Shown here one piece after another: positions 25,340 to 35,154 of a DNA stretch of 64,000 bases; position 1 is the stretch's first letter; each line of letters opens with the position of its first letter. A model generated the notes under the pieces. The model did no database searches and was not told the DNA's origin. It was given only the letters and a program-made list of their open reading frames with translations. The stretch is taken from NCBI GenBank assembly GCA_026129685.1, contig JAHCHO010000003.1, forward strand, positions 414,251 through 478,250. Reading direction: 5' to 3'. Made by a program: the position numbers and the translations under genes. Origin of the DNA: Fimbriimonadaceae bacterium (GTDB taxonomy: Bacteria; Armatimonadota; Fimbriimonadia; Fimbriimonadales; Fimbriimonadaceae).

Positions 25340-26370
25340 GCCGACCGCACGACGAACTCAGCCCGGATCGGCGTTTCGAGGAGCGCTCGTTCGAGCTTTC
25401 GCTCCGTCCCCGCAACCTCGACGAGTTCATCGGCCAACCCAAGCTCAAAGACAACCTCCGCGTCTTCCTCGCCGCCGCCCGCCAACGCGGCGAACCGCTC
25501 GACCACCTTCTTCTCTACGGTCCCCCGGGCCTTGGCAAGACCACGCTCGCCCACATCGTCGCCACCGAAATGGGCGCCCCGATTCATGTCACGAGCGGAC
25601 CCGCCATCGAGCGCCCCGGCGACCTCGTCGGCATCCTCACCAATCTCGACCCGAACGCGGTGCTCTTCATCGACGAGATCCACCGCCTGAGCCGCCCGGT
25701 CGAGGAAATCCTCTACCCGGCGATGGAAGACGGCAAGGTGGACATCCTCATCGGCAAGGGTCCCGCCGCCCGTTCGATCCGCCTCGACGTGCCGCCCTTC
25801 ACCGTGATCGGCGCGACCACGCGTCAGGGCCTGCTCACCGGCCCCCTGCGCGACCGCTTCGGGATCGTGACCCACTTCCAGTTCTACGGGGCGAGCGACC
25901 TCTTCGAGATCGTCCGACGGTCGGCCACCATCCTCAACTACCGCATCGAACCCGACGGGGCCGAAGAGATCGCCAAACGTTCGCGCGGCACCCCCCGGAT
26001 CGCCAACCGCCTGTTGCGGCGGGTGAGGGACTTTGCCCAGGTGGCGGGACTGGAGGCGATCGGCCTGGCGGTCGCCGAGTCCTCCCTCCGCGCGCTCGAG
26101 GTGGACGACCTTGGACTGGATCGGGTGGACCGCACCCTCCTCCTGGCGATCATCGAGAAGTTCGACGGCGGCCCGGTCGGGCTCGAAACGATCGCCGCCG
26201 CCACCGGCGAGGACTCGCAGACGGTCGAGGACGTGTACGAGCCGTATCTCCTCCAGCAAGGCCTTCTGCAGCGCACCCCCCGCGGCCGCCTCGCCACCCC
26301 CGCCGCCTACCGCCACCTCGGCAAGCCGCCGCGCCCCCGACCCGATTCGCCCAACCTGTTCGAGGAGTAG
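25336..26370 (+). CDS. ruvB: Holliday junction ATPase RuvB
   Basis: A 344-residue AAA+ motor. It shows Walker A GPPGLGKT (62-69), Walker B FIDEIHR (111-117), sensor GATTRQGLL, the arginine-finger region PLRDRFG and a C-terminal winged helix ([20 protein letters not shown]). It drives branch migration with RuvA. No ruvC lies in the window. Start overlaps the end of ruvA, so expression is coupled. Confidence 0.97.
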   Translation: MSRPHDELSPDRRFEERSFELSLRPRNLDEFIGQPKLKDNLRVFLAAARQRGEPLDHLLLYGPPGLGKTTLAHIVATEMGAPIHVTSGPAIERPGDLVGILTNLDPNAVLFIDEIHRLSRPVEEILYPAMEDGKVDILIGKGPAARSIRLDVPPFTVIGATTRQGLLTGPLRDRFGIVTHFQFYGASDLFEIVRRSATILNYRIEPDGAEEIAKRSRGTPRIANRLLRRVRDFAQVAGLEAIGLAVAESSLRALEVDDLGLDRVDRTLLLAIIEKFDGGPVGLETIAAATGEDSQTVEDVYEPYLLQQGLLQRTPRGRLATPAAYRHLGKPPRPRPDSPNLFEE

Positions 26371-26386
26371 CCGCCGCGCACGTCCT

Positions 26387-26420
26387 GGGAACCGTGTCCG
26401 GCATCACACGGTGAGTTCCC
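26387..26420 (+). terminator. Bulged hairpin after ruvB
   Basis: GGGAAC plus CGTGT (26387-26397) can pair with ACACG and GTTCCC (26406-26420) with a 4-base bulge on the right arm and an 8-base loop. It lies 17 bases past the ruvB stop. No T-run, so termination is only probable. Confidence 0.45.
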
Positions 26421-26477
26421 CACGGATCGCCTAAATGTGGCGTACAATGGCGTGTCGCGACCACGCCCGAGGAACCC

Positions 26478-29400
26478 ATGCTCTCCGCCATCGCCGTCAC
26501 CCTCGCCATCGCCTCGGTCGCCTCCGGGACCGGGCCGACGCCAAAGAGCCCGCTCCAGGTTGCACGAGTCTCGTCGCCGCAGGCGGTCGGCGACGGGTTC
26601 GGCTACGTCGCGAACGGGGGCCAATGGCCCGCCTGGGTGAAGTTCCGGTACCAGACGGGGGGATTGGATCAATGGGTCGCCGACGACGGGATCGTCCTCG
26701 ACTACCACCGTGAGTTGGACCCGCCGGAGGCGGTGTTCGAGCCTCCTGCCGGTCCCGGGCCAGACCTTCGTCCCCAGAGGCGGGTGGGCCACGTCGTCGC
26801 GATGCGCTTTGTCGGCGGACATGGACGGTTCGACCAAGCCGCTTCCGACCCTCTTCCCGGGGTCTTCAATTTCCTCGTCGGCGACGACCCCGCCCTTCAC
26901 GCGACCAAGGTGCCCCACTTCGAGCGGGCCACCATGCGCGACGTTTACCCAGGAATCGACGCCGTGTACCTGCGCGAGGAGGGACGTCCTCGCTACGACC
27001 TGATCGTTCGACCCGGCGCGGACCCGGCTCGAATCCGGCTCCGTTTCGACGGCGCGGACGGCGTTACCGTGGATCGAGACGGCGACCTCCGCCTTGACAC
27101 GTCCATTGGTGCCGTTTGGCAACGGAAGCTGCGGGTGACGCAGGATGGCGTCGCGGTGCCCGCCCGCTTCGAGCGCAAAAGCGACGGCACGGTCGGCTTT
27201 CAAGTCGGCGGCTACGACCGCGCAAAGCCCCTCTTGATCGACCCCCTCGTATGGTCCGCGGCGATCACCGGCGACGGATATGACCAAACGCCAGGGATCG
27301 GGACCGACGCCTCGGGGAACGTGTACGTCGCCTATCGTGCGGGTTCGTCCGATCCGCCCACCACCGTCGGCGCCTACGACGTGACGCCGAACGGGGGCGT
27401 CGATGCCGTGGTCCTCAAACTCTCCCCGAGCGGCAACAGCCTGGTCTACGCGACCATCTTTGGCGGTTCCGGCGATGACTCTCCGGAAGACATGGTCGTC
27501 GAATCGGCGGGCGCCGTGATCGTGGTCGGCTCGACCTCTTCCGCAAACCTCCCGATTACGAGCGGTGCCGCCCAAGGGTCCTATGCGGGCGCCTATGACG
27601 GATTTGTCGTGAAGCTGCTGGCTGGAGGCGCCGCCCTCGACTTCGCGACCTACGTCGGCGGCAGCGGTGAGGAGTACCCGTGTTCGCTGGCCGTAGACGG
27701 GCTCGGCGCGATCTACGTCGCCGGCCAGACCTCGTCGAGCGACCTGCTCTCGACGGTGAACGCCACCTTCGACGGTACCTTTGGAGGCGGATCGTACGAC
27801 TCCTTCGTCGTGAAGATGGCCCGCACCGGCCGGAGTTTCACCTGGCGCAACTACTTGGGTGGCTCCGGAATCGAGGGCAACGCCAACGTCGCCTGCGACG
27901 CCTCCAACGCCGTCTACTTCTACGGCTGGTCCGAGTCGACCGACCTGCCCGTCACCGCGAACGCTTGGATGGGATCGAACCAAGGGCAGGCCGACCAGTT
28001 CTTCGGCAAGTGCTCGGCGGCGGGATCGCTTCAGTACTACACCTACATCGGTACGCCCGGCTACCAAAATGGCAACGGCCTCGCCGTCGCTCCGGACGGG
28101 CTCGCCACGTGCGTCGCGAAGGTCCAGCCGACGACGGGCTCGATCCCCGGCGTGGTCAACGTCGCCGGGACTCGCGGGTCGGACGACCTCTGCGTGCTCA
28201 AGATTCGGGCGGACGGCAACGGGCCGGTATTCGGCATGACGATCGGCGGCTCTGCCGACGAGAACCCCCACTACGGTCGGTCGGTCGTCCTCACCAACAT
28301 GGGCGGCGTCGTAATGACCGGAATCTCGACCGGATCCGGCCTACCGCTGACGCCCGATGCCTGGGCGGGCTATGGCGGCTCGCACGACGGTTTCTTCGTA
28401 CGGCTGAGCGCCGCCCTCGACTCGGTCGTCTTCTGCACCTACCTGGGGCAGATCGCCAACCTCGACCGAGGAACGTCCGTTCACGCACCGGGCAAGGGAC
28501 GCTATCTGTTCGGCGGGTTCGAGCGAGGCGGCGCGGTCAATACCACCTACGTCTACGGTTCGGGCAACTGGGCCTGGGACACGGTGGTGGTCTACGATGA
28601 GGAGCTCCGCCGACCCCTCTCCCTCTACAACTTTGGGTCGGCCACCATCCCCGAGCTCGCGCCGTACACTTTCGTCGCCAAAGCCGACGGTGACCCCGAC
28701 GACCCCGCCGAGTTGCGTTTCTCCCTCAACGGAGCCCCTCCCGGTGCGACGATCAACGCCACCTCTGGCGTCTTCGCTTGGACTCCCACCGAAGCGCAGG
28801 GGCCCGGCGAGTACACCTTCGAAGTCGTCGCCCACATGAACGACGGGTCGATCGACGACGACTACAAGGAAATCACCCTCACCGTCACCGAGGTGTCGGA
28901 CAACCGTCCTCCCGTATTGGACCCGATCGGGAACAAGAGCGCCTCAACCGGGTACCCCCTGACCTTCACCGCCACCGCCTCCGACCCCGACGCCGGGCAG
29001 TCCCTCACGTACTCCCTGATCGGCGCCCCTTCGGGAGCCGCCATCGGGTCGAACTCCGGCGTCTTCCAGTGGACGCCCGGCACCGCCGGCTCCTACACCC
29101 TCACCGTCCGGGTGACCGACTCCGGATCGCCGGCGCTCTTCGACGAGGAGACGATCACCGTGACCGTCTCCAATCTCTCGGTGGCCTCCCTTACCTTGGA
29201 CCCGACGAGCGTCGTCGGCGGCGCAAGTTCCTCGACCGGGACAGTGACCCTAAACCAGGGCGCCCCCCAAGGCGGCGTTTCCGTGACCCTGGCCAGCACC
29301 GACCCGACCGCCGCCTCCGTACCGAACGCCGTCGCCGTTCCCGAGGGACAGACCGCCGCGACGTTCGAAATCCAGACCTTCGCCGTCGCGACGGCCAAGA

Positions 29401-30458
29401 CTCCAACGATTTCGGCCACGCGGGGCAACACCGTCCAGTCGATCCTGACGGTCAACCCGCCCGCCTTGGACGCGCTGACGATCGCCCCCAACCCGCAGGA
29501 GGGCGGGCTCAGCACCGTCGGCCGCCTCACCCTCACCGGTCCCGCCCCCGCCGGCGGATTCGCGGTGAGCGTCTCCACCAACTCCCCGAGCCTGGTCTCG
29601 TTCGACTCCGGAACGGTGACGGTGGGCGCGGGCCAGACTCAGTGGAACTTCACCGTGTACACCCAGGTGGTCGAGTACCGACGCGACGTCTCGGTCACCG
29701 CCACCAAGAACGGGGTGTCCAAGAGCTTCGTCCTCAGCCTCCTGCCCCCCGCGATCCGGCTGTCGGTTCCGAGCAGCGTCGGGCCTGGAAGCATCTCCAC
29801 CGGGACCGTCACCGTCTCCCAGGTCGCGGGCTCCGGCGGCACGAACGTGACCCTCTCCGGCGGGAGCGGGATCGTCACGATCCCCAGCAACGTGACGATC
29901 GGGTCGGGCCAGACGAGCGCCGCCTTCCCGATCACCGCCGTCGGAACGGGCACCGCCACCGTCACCGCCGGCCTGCCCACCGGCCAGACCGCCTCCGGGA
30001 ACATCACCGTCGCCTCCGGCACGACCGTTTCAGGAACGATCGCCCTCAACGGAAGGTCGAGTTTGGTCGGTGAGGAACTGACGATCCAGGTGCGCCAGGC
30101 GGGGACCGCGACGGTGCTGGCGAGCTACACCGTCGTGATCGCTTCCGGCAACGCCTACTCGTTCGTCACCAACCTGTCGGGGACACATGACCTTTCCGCC
30201 AAGTTCCGCACGAGCCTGCGCAAGCGGCTCGCCTCGGTGGCGTTGGGCGCGGGTCGAAACTTCTCCTTGATCAACGGGGACGTCAACGGCGACGACACCG
30301 TGAACATTGCGGACTTCCTGGCATTGAGAGCGGCCTTCGGCTCCTCGCCCGCCTCCGCCAACTGGAACCGCAACGCCGATCTAAACGGCGACGGTAGCGT
30401 CAACGTGTCCGACTTCCTCATTCTAAGGGCCGGATTCGGCAAGAGCGGCGACCCCTAG
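26478..30458 (+). CDS. Giant secreted SBBP/Ig-like protein with dockerin-type C-terminus
   Basis: 1326 residues. Signal peptide 1-20; a DUF7948-type N-terminal domain about 30-265 (FGYVANGGQWP, VDAVYLREEGRPRYD region); SBBP beta-propeller repeats about 270-700 (repeats of DGFVVKL and YVGGSGEE); two cadherin/Ig-like domains about 720-900 (each with ATINATSGVFAWTP or its like); three related beta repeats of about 95 residues from 900 to 1180; a carboxypeptidase-regulatory-like domain; and two dockerin-type EF-hand repeats about 1264-1320 (NGDVNGDDTVNIADFLALRA). A 22-base leader with GAGGA precedes ATG 26478; TACAAT at 26443-26448 is a likely -10. Surface adhesion or anchoring is inferred. Confidence 0.9.
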   Translation: MLSAIAVTLAIASVASGTGPTPKSPLQVARVSSPQAVGDGFGYVANGGQWPAWVKFRYQTGGLDQWVADDGIVLDYHRELDPPEAVFEPPAGPGPDLRPQRRVGHVVAMRFVGGHGRFDQAASDPLPGVFNFLVGDDPALHATKVPHFERATMRDVYPGIDAVYLREEGRPRYDLIVRPGADPARIRLRFDGADGVTVDRDGDLRLDTSIGAVWQRKLRVTQDGVAVPARFERKSDGTVGFQVGGYDRAKPLLIDPLVWSAAITGDGYDQTPGIGTDASGNVYVAYRAGSSDPPTTVGAYDVTPNGGVDAVVLKLSPSGNSLVYATIFGGSGDDSPEDMVVESAGAVIVVGSTSSANLPITSGAAQGSYAGAYDGFVVKLLAGGAALDFATYVGGSGEEYPCSLAVDGLGAIYVAGQTSSSDLLSTVNATFDGTFGGGSYDSFVVKMARTGRSFTWRNYLGGSGIEGNANVACDASNAVYFYGWSESTDLPVTANAWMGSNQGQADQFFGKCSAAGSLQYYTYIGTPGYQNGNGLAVAPDGLATCVAKVQPTTGSIPGVVNVAGTRGSDDLCVLKIRADGNGPVFGMTIGGSADENPHYGRSVVLTNMGGVVMTGISTGSGLPLTPDAWAGYGGSHDGFFVRLSAALDSVVFCTYLGQIANLDRGTSVHAPGKGRYLFGGFERGGAVNTTYVYGSGNWAWDTVVVYDEELRRPLSLYNFGSATIPELAPYTFVAKADGDPDDPAELRFSLNGAPPGATINATSGVFAWTPTEAQGPGEYTFEVVAHMNDGSIDDDYKEITLTVTEVSDNRPPVLDPIGNKSASTGYPLTFTATASDPDAGQSLTYSLIGAPSGAAIGSNSGVFQWTPGTAGSYTLTVRVTDSGSPALFDEETITVTVSNLSVASLTLDPTSVVGGASSSTGTVTLNQGAPQGGVSVTLASTDPTAASVPNAVAVPEGQTAATFEIQTFAVATAKTPTISATRGNTVQSILTVNPPALDALTIAPNPQEGGLSTVGRLTLTGPAPAGGFAVSVSTNSPSLVSFDSGTVTVGAGQTQWNFTVYTQVVEYRRDVSVTATKNGVSKSFVLSLLPPAIRLSVPSSVGPGSISTGTVTVSQVAGSGGTNVTLSGGSGIVTIPSNVTIGSGQTSAAFPITAVGTGTATVTAGLPTGQTASGNITVASGTTVSGTIALNGRSSLVGEELTIQVRQAGTATVLASYTVVIASGNAYSFVTNLSGTHDLSAKFRTSLRKRLASVALGAGRNFSLINGDVNGDDTVNIADFLALRAAFGSSPASANWNRNADLNGDGSVNVSDFLILRAGFGKSGDP

Positions 30459-30632
30459 GATCTTGGCGGTTGACCATCGGGTACGAGTGTGAACGGTCGC
30501 CGGGCCATCGAGCTAAAGGCCGTCCCGGCCGAGTTTCCCACCGTGGGCCGCCTTGCCATTCGGGACGGGAAGTGTCAGAATCGGAACAGCTTTCGACCGG
30601 CCGTGCCCCGGGCGCGCCCCTTGGGTCAGTCC

Positions 30633-31190
30633 ATGGATATCCTACGCGTCCTCGATCAACTTCAAGACCTCGTCGAACGGCCGAAATCCTACGGGCCGTT
30701 CACCTTTGGCTACAACCGCGACGAACTCACGATGCAGATCGCGAAGGTGCGCGCCTCCCTTCCCCAGGAACTGAAGCAGGCCGCCGTCACCGTCCGCGAC
30801 TCGGAGCGCATGATCGTCAACGCCCGCGAGGACGCGACGGTCACGCTCGAAAACGCCCGCAAAGAGGGTCAGCGGCTCGTCGAAGAAGCGGAGCGCGAGG
30901 CCGACCGCATCCTCGAGCAGGCGCGCATCCAACAGGAGCGACTCCTCACCGAGAACGAGATTCTCAAACTCGCCAAGGCGCAAAGCGAGGAGATTCGCCA
31001 CCAGGCCGACCGCGACGCGAAGCAGATGCAGCGCGACGCGGACCGGTACGCCCTCGACGTCCTGACCCGCATCGAGCGGGTGATCGGCAGCGCCGCGATG
31101 GCGGTCGAGAAAGGGAAGAAGGACCTCGAGTCCACCGCCGGCACGCCGGTATCGGTGCCGCTGAATCCCCGCGAGAAGGCCCGCGCCTAA
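30633..31190 (+). CDS. Coiled-coil protein, ATP synthase b/DivIVA-like
   Basis: A 185-residue soluble protein: residues 45-160 form a long charged coiled coil (EDATVTLENARKEGQRLVEE, EADRILEQARIQQERLLTEN), with a short N-terminal part MDILRVLDQLQDLVERPKSY. It resembles small DivIVA-like or ATP synthase subunit b-like coiled-coil proteins without a membrane helix. The region 30459-30632 has no gene I can support; an in-frame GTG at 30489 would extend it with sequence lacking coiled-coil character. Function unknown; cell-division or envelope scaffold is a guess. Confidence 0.65.
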   Translation: MDILRVLDQLQDLVERPKSYGPFTFGYNRDELTMQIAKVRASLPQELKQAAVTVRDSERMIVNAREDATVTLENARKEGQRLVEEAEREADRILEQARIQQERLLTENEILKLAKAQSEEIRHQADRDAKQMQRDADRYALDVLTRIERVIGSAAMAVEKGKKDLESTAGTPVSVPLNPREKARA

Positions 31191-31200
31191 CACCCTTCCG

Positions 31201-31276
31201 TGTCATTCTGAGCTTGCGAAGAATCCCGATTGCGCGCCCCCGCCGGCCGGGATTCTTCACTGCGTTCAGGATGACA
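31201..31276. repeat. MITE/REP-like imperfect inverted repeat
   Basis: A 76-base palindromic unit: TGTCATTCTGAGC at the left end answers an inverted TGTCATCCTGAAC at the right, and GAAGAATCCCG inside answers CGGGATTCTTC. Such TGTCATTCTGA...GAAGAATC elements are dispersed in many bacterial genomes. It lies 10 bases past the coiled-coil gene. One copy is seen in this window. Confidence 0.8.
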
Positions 31277-31310
31277 ACGTGACCTTGTAGGAACGGCCCC
31301 TGAGCGCAAG

Positions 31311-31346
31311 AAGGCCCCCCGGCCCGAAGAGCCGGAGGGCCTTTCT
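31311..31346. terminator. Rho-independent terminator
   Basis: AAGGCCCCCCGGC (31311-31323) pairs with GCCGGAGGGCCTT (31331-31343) with one mismatch and a 7-base loop, followed by T-rich sequence. It lies between the convergent coiled-coil gene and flgE and probably ends both transcripts. Confidence 0.85.
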
Positions 31347-31359
31347 CGTCAGACGCCCC

Positions 31360-32625
31360 TTACCGCTTGATTTGGAGCGCTTCCTGCATCATCTCGTCGG
31401 CCGTCGTGATCACGCGGGTGTTGGCCTGGTAGCCGCGTTGCGTGACGATCATGTCGGTGAACTCGGTACCCAGGTCCACGTTCGAGGTCTCGAGGTAGCC
31501 CGCGTAGACGGCGGGTTGCCCGGCCGCGCCCGGCGCGCCAACGATCGCGTCGCCCGAGTTTCCGGACGGCGACCACAGGTTGCCGCCTTCCTGGTTCATC
31601 CCGCCGGGGTTGGCGAACACGGCGGTGGCGATGCGGCCCAGCGCCTGGGTCTGGCCGTTGCTGAAGATGCCCACCACGGTCCCGTCCGGAACGATGGAGA
31701 ACGAGGTGAGCGAACCGGGGCCGTAGCCGTCCTGCGAGGACAGCCGCACCTGGCTGCTTTGGGCGAGCTGCCGCACGCCGTTCACGTTCACCGCCACCGT
31801 TTGGTCGCTCGCGCCGCCCGTGCCGGGAAGAGCGATCGAGAGGCTCCCCGTGCCCACGACCGCGCCGTTGCCGTCGAAGAACAATGGGGCGCTGCCGGCG
31901 GTCGCGGAAGAGCCGACGACCGTCGTACCGTCCAGGGCTTCCCAGTCCCAACTCGACGTGGCGCCCGCCGGCGAGCCGGCAGCGGCCGGGGACGTATGGT
32001 TGAAGAACCGAACGCTGACCTGGCGGCTGTTGCCAAGCGAGTCGTAAACGGTCATCGTGGTGCGCACTTCGGCGTCCCCGTCGGCGGCGGCGTTCAGGTT
32101 GCCCTCGATCGTGGCCGTCGTCGTGCCGTGGGCGGACGAGGTGACGCCGGTCGGAACGCGAAGTCCGCCCGTCGCGCCGGAGGCGTTGACGGCTCCGTTG
32201 GCGTCCGCCGTCCAACCTTGAACGATGAGTCCCGTGCCCCGGTGGACGAGGTTGCCGCTCGCGTCGAGGTCGAAGCCTCCGTCGCGGGTGTAGTAGTTCG
32301 AGGTGCCGTTGCCGACGACGAAGAAGCCGTTGCCGGCAAGGGCGAGGTCGGTCGGCCGATTGGTGGCGCTCATCGAGCCGTTCGAGGGATCGAGCGAGGT
32401 CGAACCGATCATCACGCCGGTCCCGATCTGCACCGGATTGAGGCCGCCGTTGCCGCCGTTCGGGGCGGACGCTCCGCGCAGGGTGTTGGACATGAGGTCC
32501 ATGAACCCGAGGCGAGAGGCGCGGAAAGCGGTCGTGTTGATGTTGGCAAGGTTGTTGCCGATCACGTTCATGCGGGACTGGTGGGCGCGAATGGCGGCGG
32601 CGCCGGCGAGCATGGCTTGCATCAT
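31360..32625 (-). CDS. flgE: Flagellar hook protein FlgE
   Basis: A 421-residue hook protein. The N-terminal rod/hook signature is MMQAMLAGAAAIRAHQSRMN with NVIGNNLANINTTAF, and the C-terminus ends NVDLGTEFTDMIVTQRGYQA, NTRVITTADEMMQEALQIKR, the usual coiled-coil ends; the middle carries the hook D1/D2 domains (FFVVGNGTSNYYTRDGGF). It polymerises into the hook outside the cell. AAGGA precedes the ATG at 32625. The 146 bases before it (32626-32771) hold no gene. Last gene of the fliK-flgD-flgE row. Confidence 0.93.
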   Translation of the reverse strand: MMQAMLAGAAAIRAHQSRMNVIGNNLANINTTAFRASRLGFMDLMSNTLRGASAPNGGNGGLNPVQIGTGVMIGSTSLDPSNGSMSATNRPTDLALAGNGFFVVGNGTSNYYTRDGGFDLDASGNLVHRGTGLIVQGWTADANGAVNASGATGGLRVPTGVTSSAHGTTTATIEGNLNAAADGDAEVRTTMTVYDSLGNSRQVSVRFFNHTSPAAAGSPAGATSSWDWEALDGTTVVGSSATAGSAPLFFDGNGAVVGTGSLSIALPGTGGASDQTVAVNVNGVRQLAQSSQVRLSSQDGYGPGSLTSFSIVPDGTVVGIFSNGQTQALGRIATAVFANPGGMNQEGGNLWSPSGNSGDAIVGAPGAAGQPAVYAGYLETSNVDLGTEFTDMIVTQRGYQANTRVITTADEMMQEALQIKR

Positions 32626-32771
32626 GGGTCTTGGTTCCTTCGGTTCTAGGTTTGCGGTCGGGGGGTTCCAAGACGGACCTGCCCAGTCGGGGCCGGCCGG
32701 AAGTCCGCGGGTTCGCCGCGTCCACTTCGTTGCGTCGCCTTGTCGCCCGGAAGTAAGTCGTTCGCTCGGGG

Positions 32772-33140
32772 TTACACCACCACCGCGCTGTCGATGTTCG
32801 TGAAGACGTTGTCCTTGAGGTTCGCCCGGTCCACGGCGGTGATGACCGTGCGGTTCTTGACGCTGACCACGAGGGCCACGTCGTCCACCAAAACGAGGGA
32901 CTCCTTCGAGCCCTTCGCGGCGGCTTTGTCCACCCCGGCCAACACGCGCTCCCACTCCGGTTTGCCGAGTTCGATGTTCCGGCTGTCGAGGCGGGTCTGG
33001 GCGTGGCCGCTGATCTTGAGGCGATCCTCGAAGAGACGGGAGAACTCCTCGCGTCCCACTTGCGGGCTCGTCCTTCCGACCGTGGTCGAAGGGCGGTTCT
33101 GCAGGAGTTCGGCGATGCGGACGTTTTGCACGGGGTTCAT
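32772..33140 (-). CDS. Flagellar operon protein, TIGR02530 type
   Basis: A 122-residue soluble protein with the family pattern EFSRLFEDRLKISGHAQTRL and ELGKPEWERVLAGVDKAAAK, then DDVALVVSVKNRTVITAVDR. This family sits between flgD and flgE in many flagellar operons, as here, and its exact role is unknown; it is proposed to help hook assembly. Spaced 12 bases after flgD. Confidence 0.85.
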   Translation of the reverse strand: MNPVQNVRIAELLQNRPSTTVGRTSPQVGREEFSRLFEDRLKISGHAQTRLDSRNIELGKPEWERVLAGVDKAAAKGSKESLVLVDDVALVVSVKNRTVITAVDRANLKDNVFTNIDSAVVV

Positions 33141-33152
33141 GGCGTCTCCGGT

Positions 33153-33587
33153 TCAGTAGGTCGCGGGGCCGGCGGTGACCTCGCGGACGTTCTCGAGCCG
33201 GACCTGGACGGTCGTGCCGCCTTCTTGCTCGAGGGTCAGCCAGTACTCGCCGTTTCGCGAGGCGACGGAACGAACGACGCCCGTCACGGTGTCGGTCACC
33301 CCGGAACTCGATTCGGTCATCGGCCGGGTGGCGGTGATGGTCTTTCCAATGAGGCCCCCCGCCTGGGCGAGCTCCATGGATTTCTTGATGTTGTCGAGGC
33401 CCTGGACGGTGCCGAGCTGGGCCATCTGAGCGAAGAAGTCCCGGTCGTTCATCGGCTCGAGCGGGTTCTGGGTGGACATCTGAACGGTCAGCAGCCGCAG
33501 GAACATGTTCATGTCCATGTCCTGCTGGGGCGCCGCACTCGTCTGTCCGGTCGGGCTGTAGGGGTTGAAGGTGGTCGGGTTGATCAT
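33153..33587 (-). CDS. flgD: Flagellar hook capping protein FlgD
   Basis: A 144-residue short FlgD. The N-terminal motif MNMFLRLLTVQMSTQNPLEP, MNDRDFFAQMAQLGTVQGLD is diagnostic; the C-terminal part (VTDTVTGVVRSVASRNGEYW) is the small beta domain. It caps the growing hook and is removed when the hook is done. AGAGGA lies just upstream of the ATG at 33587. Shorter than enteric FlgD, as in many Gram-positive-like forms. Confidence 0.92.
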   Translation of the reverse strand: MINPTTFNPYSPTGQTSAAPQQDMDMNMFLRLLTVQMSTQNPLEPMNDRDFFAQMAQLGTVQGLDNIKKSMELAQAGGLIGKTITATRPMTESSSGVTDTVTGVVRSVASRNGEYWLTLEQEGGTTVQVRLENVREVTAGPATY

Positions 33588-33594
33588 GGTTCCT

Positions 33595-35040
33595 CTAGAT
33601 CCAGAGGTCGAGTCCCGTCGGCGCCCAGGTTCGGCCGGGCGTGGTCGCGAGGACCTCGGGCTCCGATCCTCGCATGGGCGCGAAGGTGGGTCGCGGGTCG
33701 CTCGCGTCCTGTCGCGGCGACCGCCGATCGGCGAGGTTGGACGCGGCGTCGTGGCTCGGTCGGGCCTCGGCGACGCGGAAGTCCTGGAGTTGAATCTGCT
33801 TGAGTTCGAGCGAGGCGGCGAGCGCTTGGCGATGCTCGACGAGGGCGTGGCGCATCCGGCCATCGGTGGCGGCGAAATCGGCCACGAGCGACGACCCAAC
33901 CTGCTTCAGCGTCAGGGTGATCTCGCCAAGCGAATCGGGGTTGAGGCGAATCGTCATGCGCTGAGGTCGCCGCAAGGTCATCTCCTCGATTCGCTCTCGT
34001 ATCTGAGCGACGCCTTCCCTGGTCGGCGCTTCGCGATGGTCTCGCGGGGCATCGCCTTGCGAACTCGCCGGACGGGCCTGGCCCACGGTGGTCGGAGGGA
34101 CGCCGTTCCCCGTCTTGGCCTCGCCCGAGCCCCCGGTCGTCTCCGGTGCGTCCGTCTCCTTCTCCACTTCGAGGCGGCTCAGCACCTCGGCATCGCGTGC
34201 GACCAGAGGGTCCTCGTGGACGACCGCCTGGGTCGGGCGAACCGCCTTCGCGATCTGGCTCGGCGTCGGGGCGGAAGGCGCGTCCGCGTCCGATCCCGAT
34301 TTCGCGGTGGGCGAAGGCTTTGGCGACTCCACCTTCGCCGAATCGGCGATCGGCCGCACGCCATCGATGTCGGCCGGAGACCCGCTCTTTTCGGTCCCAG
34401 GCTCGGTCGGCGCGTTGGGGGCGGGCGGGCGCGTCGGCGAACTCAAATCGGCGCGTCCAAGAATCGTCGCTTCGTCCCGCGCGGCGGTGGTGTTCGGCGC
34501 GGGCGCTTCCTGTCCCGAGTCGGCCACATGCACGTCCGCTGGAATGTCCTCGGTCGGCCCATCGAGGGCGGCGGCAGGCGCCTCGGGCGGCGGCCCTTCG
34601 GCGGAAACTTCGGTCTGGCCCAAAAGCCTGGTCGAGGAGGAAACGACGGGCTTTGAGGCGGCCGTCTCGGCCACCGTGGGCGTCCGGAGCGTCGTGGAGT
34701 CGACCGGATCGAAGGAGGTCGTCGCCGCCGGCTCGCCCTTGAGGGCCATCACCGGGAGGTTCGCGAGAACCATGGTGGCCGACGGGAGGGTCTCCGGCAC
34801 GACGAGGACCGGCGCGGGCGTCGCGTTCGCGTCGCTCGCCTCGTCGGGGGCAAAGTCCGGTTCTTGCGAGGGAGACTTCGGCTCCTGGCTCGCGACCTCT
34901 TGCCCCTCGGGGCTTACGGTCTCGGTCGGCCACTCCGCGAGGACGAGGGCGAGGGCTTGATCGAAGCCCCTCGCGCCCGGTCGTACCGTCGGCGTCGTGC
35001 CTTCCGGGATCGCGCCCAGCATGGAAATGAGGTTCCACAT
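33595..35040 (-). CDS. fliK: Flagellar hook-length control protein FliK
   Basis: A 481-residue protein. A low-complexity proline/alanine/glutamate-rich region takes up about residues 20-360; the conserved C-terminal FliK domain follows (RIEEMTLRRPQRMTIRLNPD, SLGEITLTLKQVGSSLVADF, ALVEHRQALAASLELKQIQL). It measures the hook and switches export to filament proteins. Located 7 bases upstream of flgD. The 114 bases between its start and dapA hold no gene. Confidence 0.9.
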   Translation of the reverse strand: MWNLISMLGAIPEGTTPTVRPGARGFDQALALVLAEWPTETVSPEGQEVASQEPKSPSQEPDFAPDEASDANATPAPVLVVPETLPSATMVLANLPVMALKGEPAATTSFDPVDSTTLRTPTVAETAASKPVVSSSTRLLGQTEVSAEGPPPEAPAAALDGPTEDIPADVHVADSGQEAPAPNTTAARDEATILGRADLSSPTRPPAPNAPTEPGTEKSGSPADIDGVRPIADSAKVESPKPSPTAKSGSDADAPSAPTPSQIAKAVRPTQAVVHEDPLVARDAEVLSRLEVEKETDAPETTGGSGEAKTGNGVPPTTVGQARPASSQGDAPRDHREAPTREGVAQIRERIEEMTLRRPQRMTIRLNPDSLGEITLTLKQVGSSLVADFAATDGRMRHALVEHRQALAASLELKQIQLQDFRVAEARPSHDAASNLADRRSPRQDASDPRPTFAPMRGSEPEVLATTPGRTWAPTGLDLWI

Positions 35041-35154
35041 GGTCGCCGTCCCTGAGGTTGCACTTCGATCTTTGGCGCGCCAGGCCGGAACTGGAGGGGT
35101 CCCGGCTCGTGATGCCGGACGAATTGGGGAGCCTCGCGTCGGGCGCCGGTGGTC

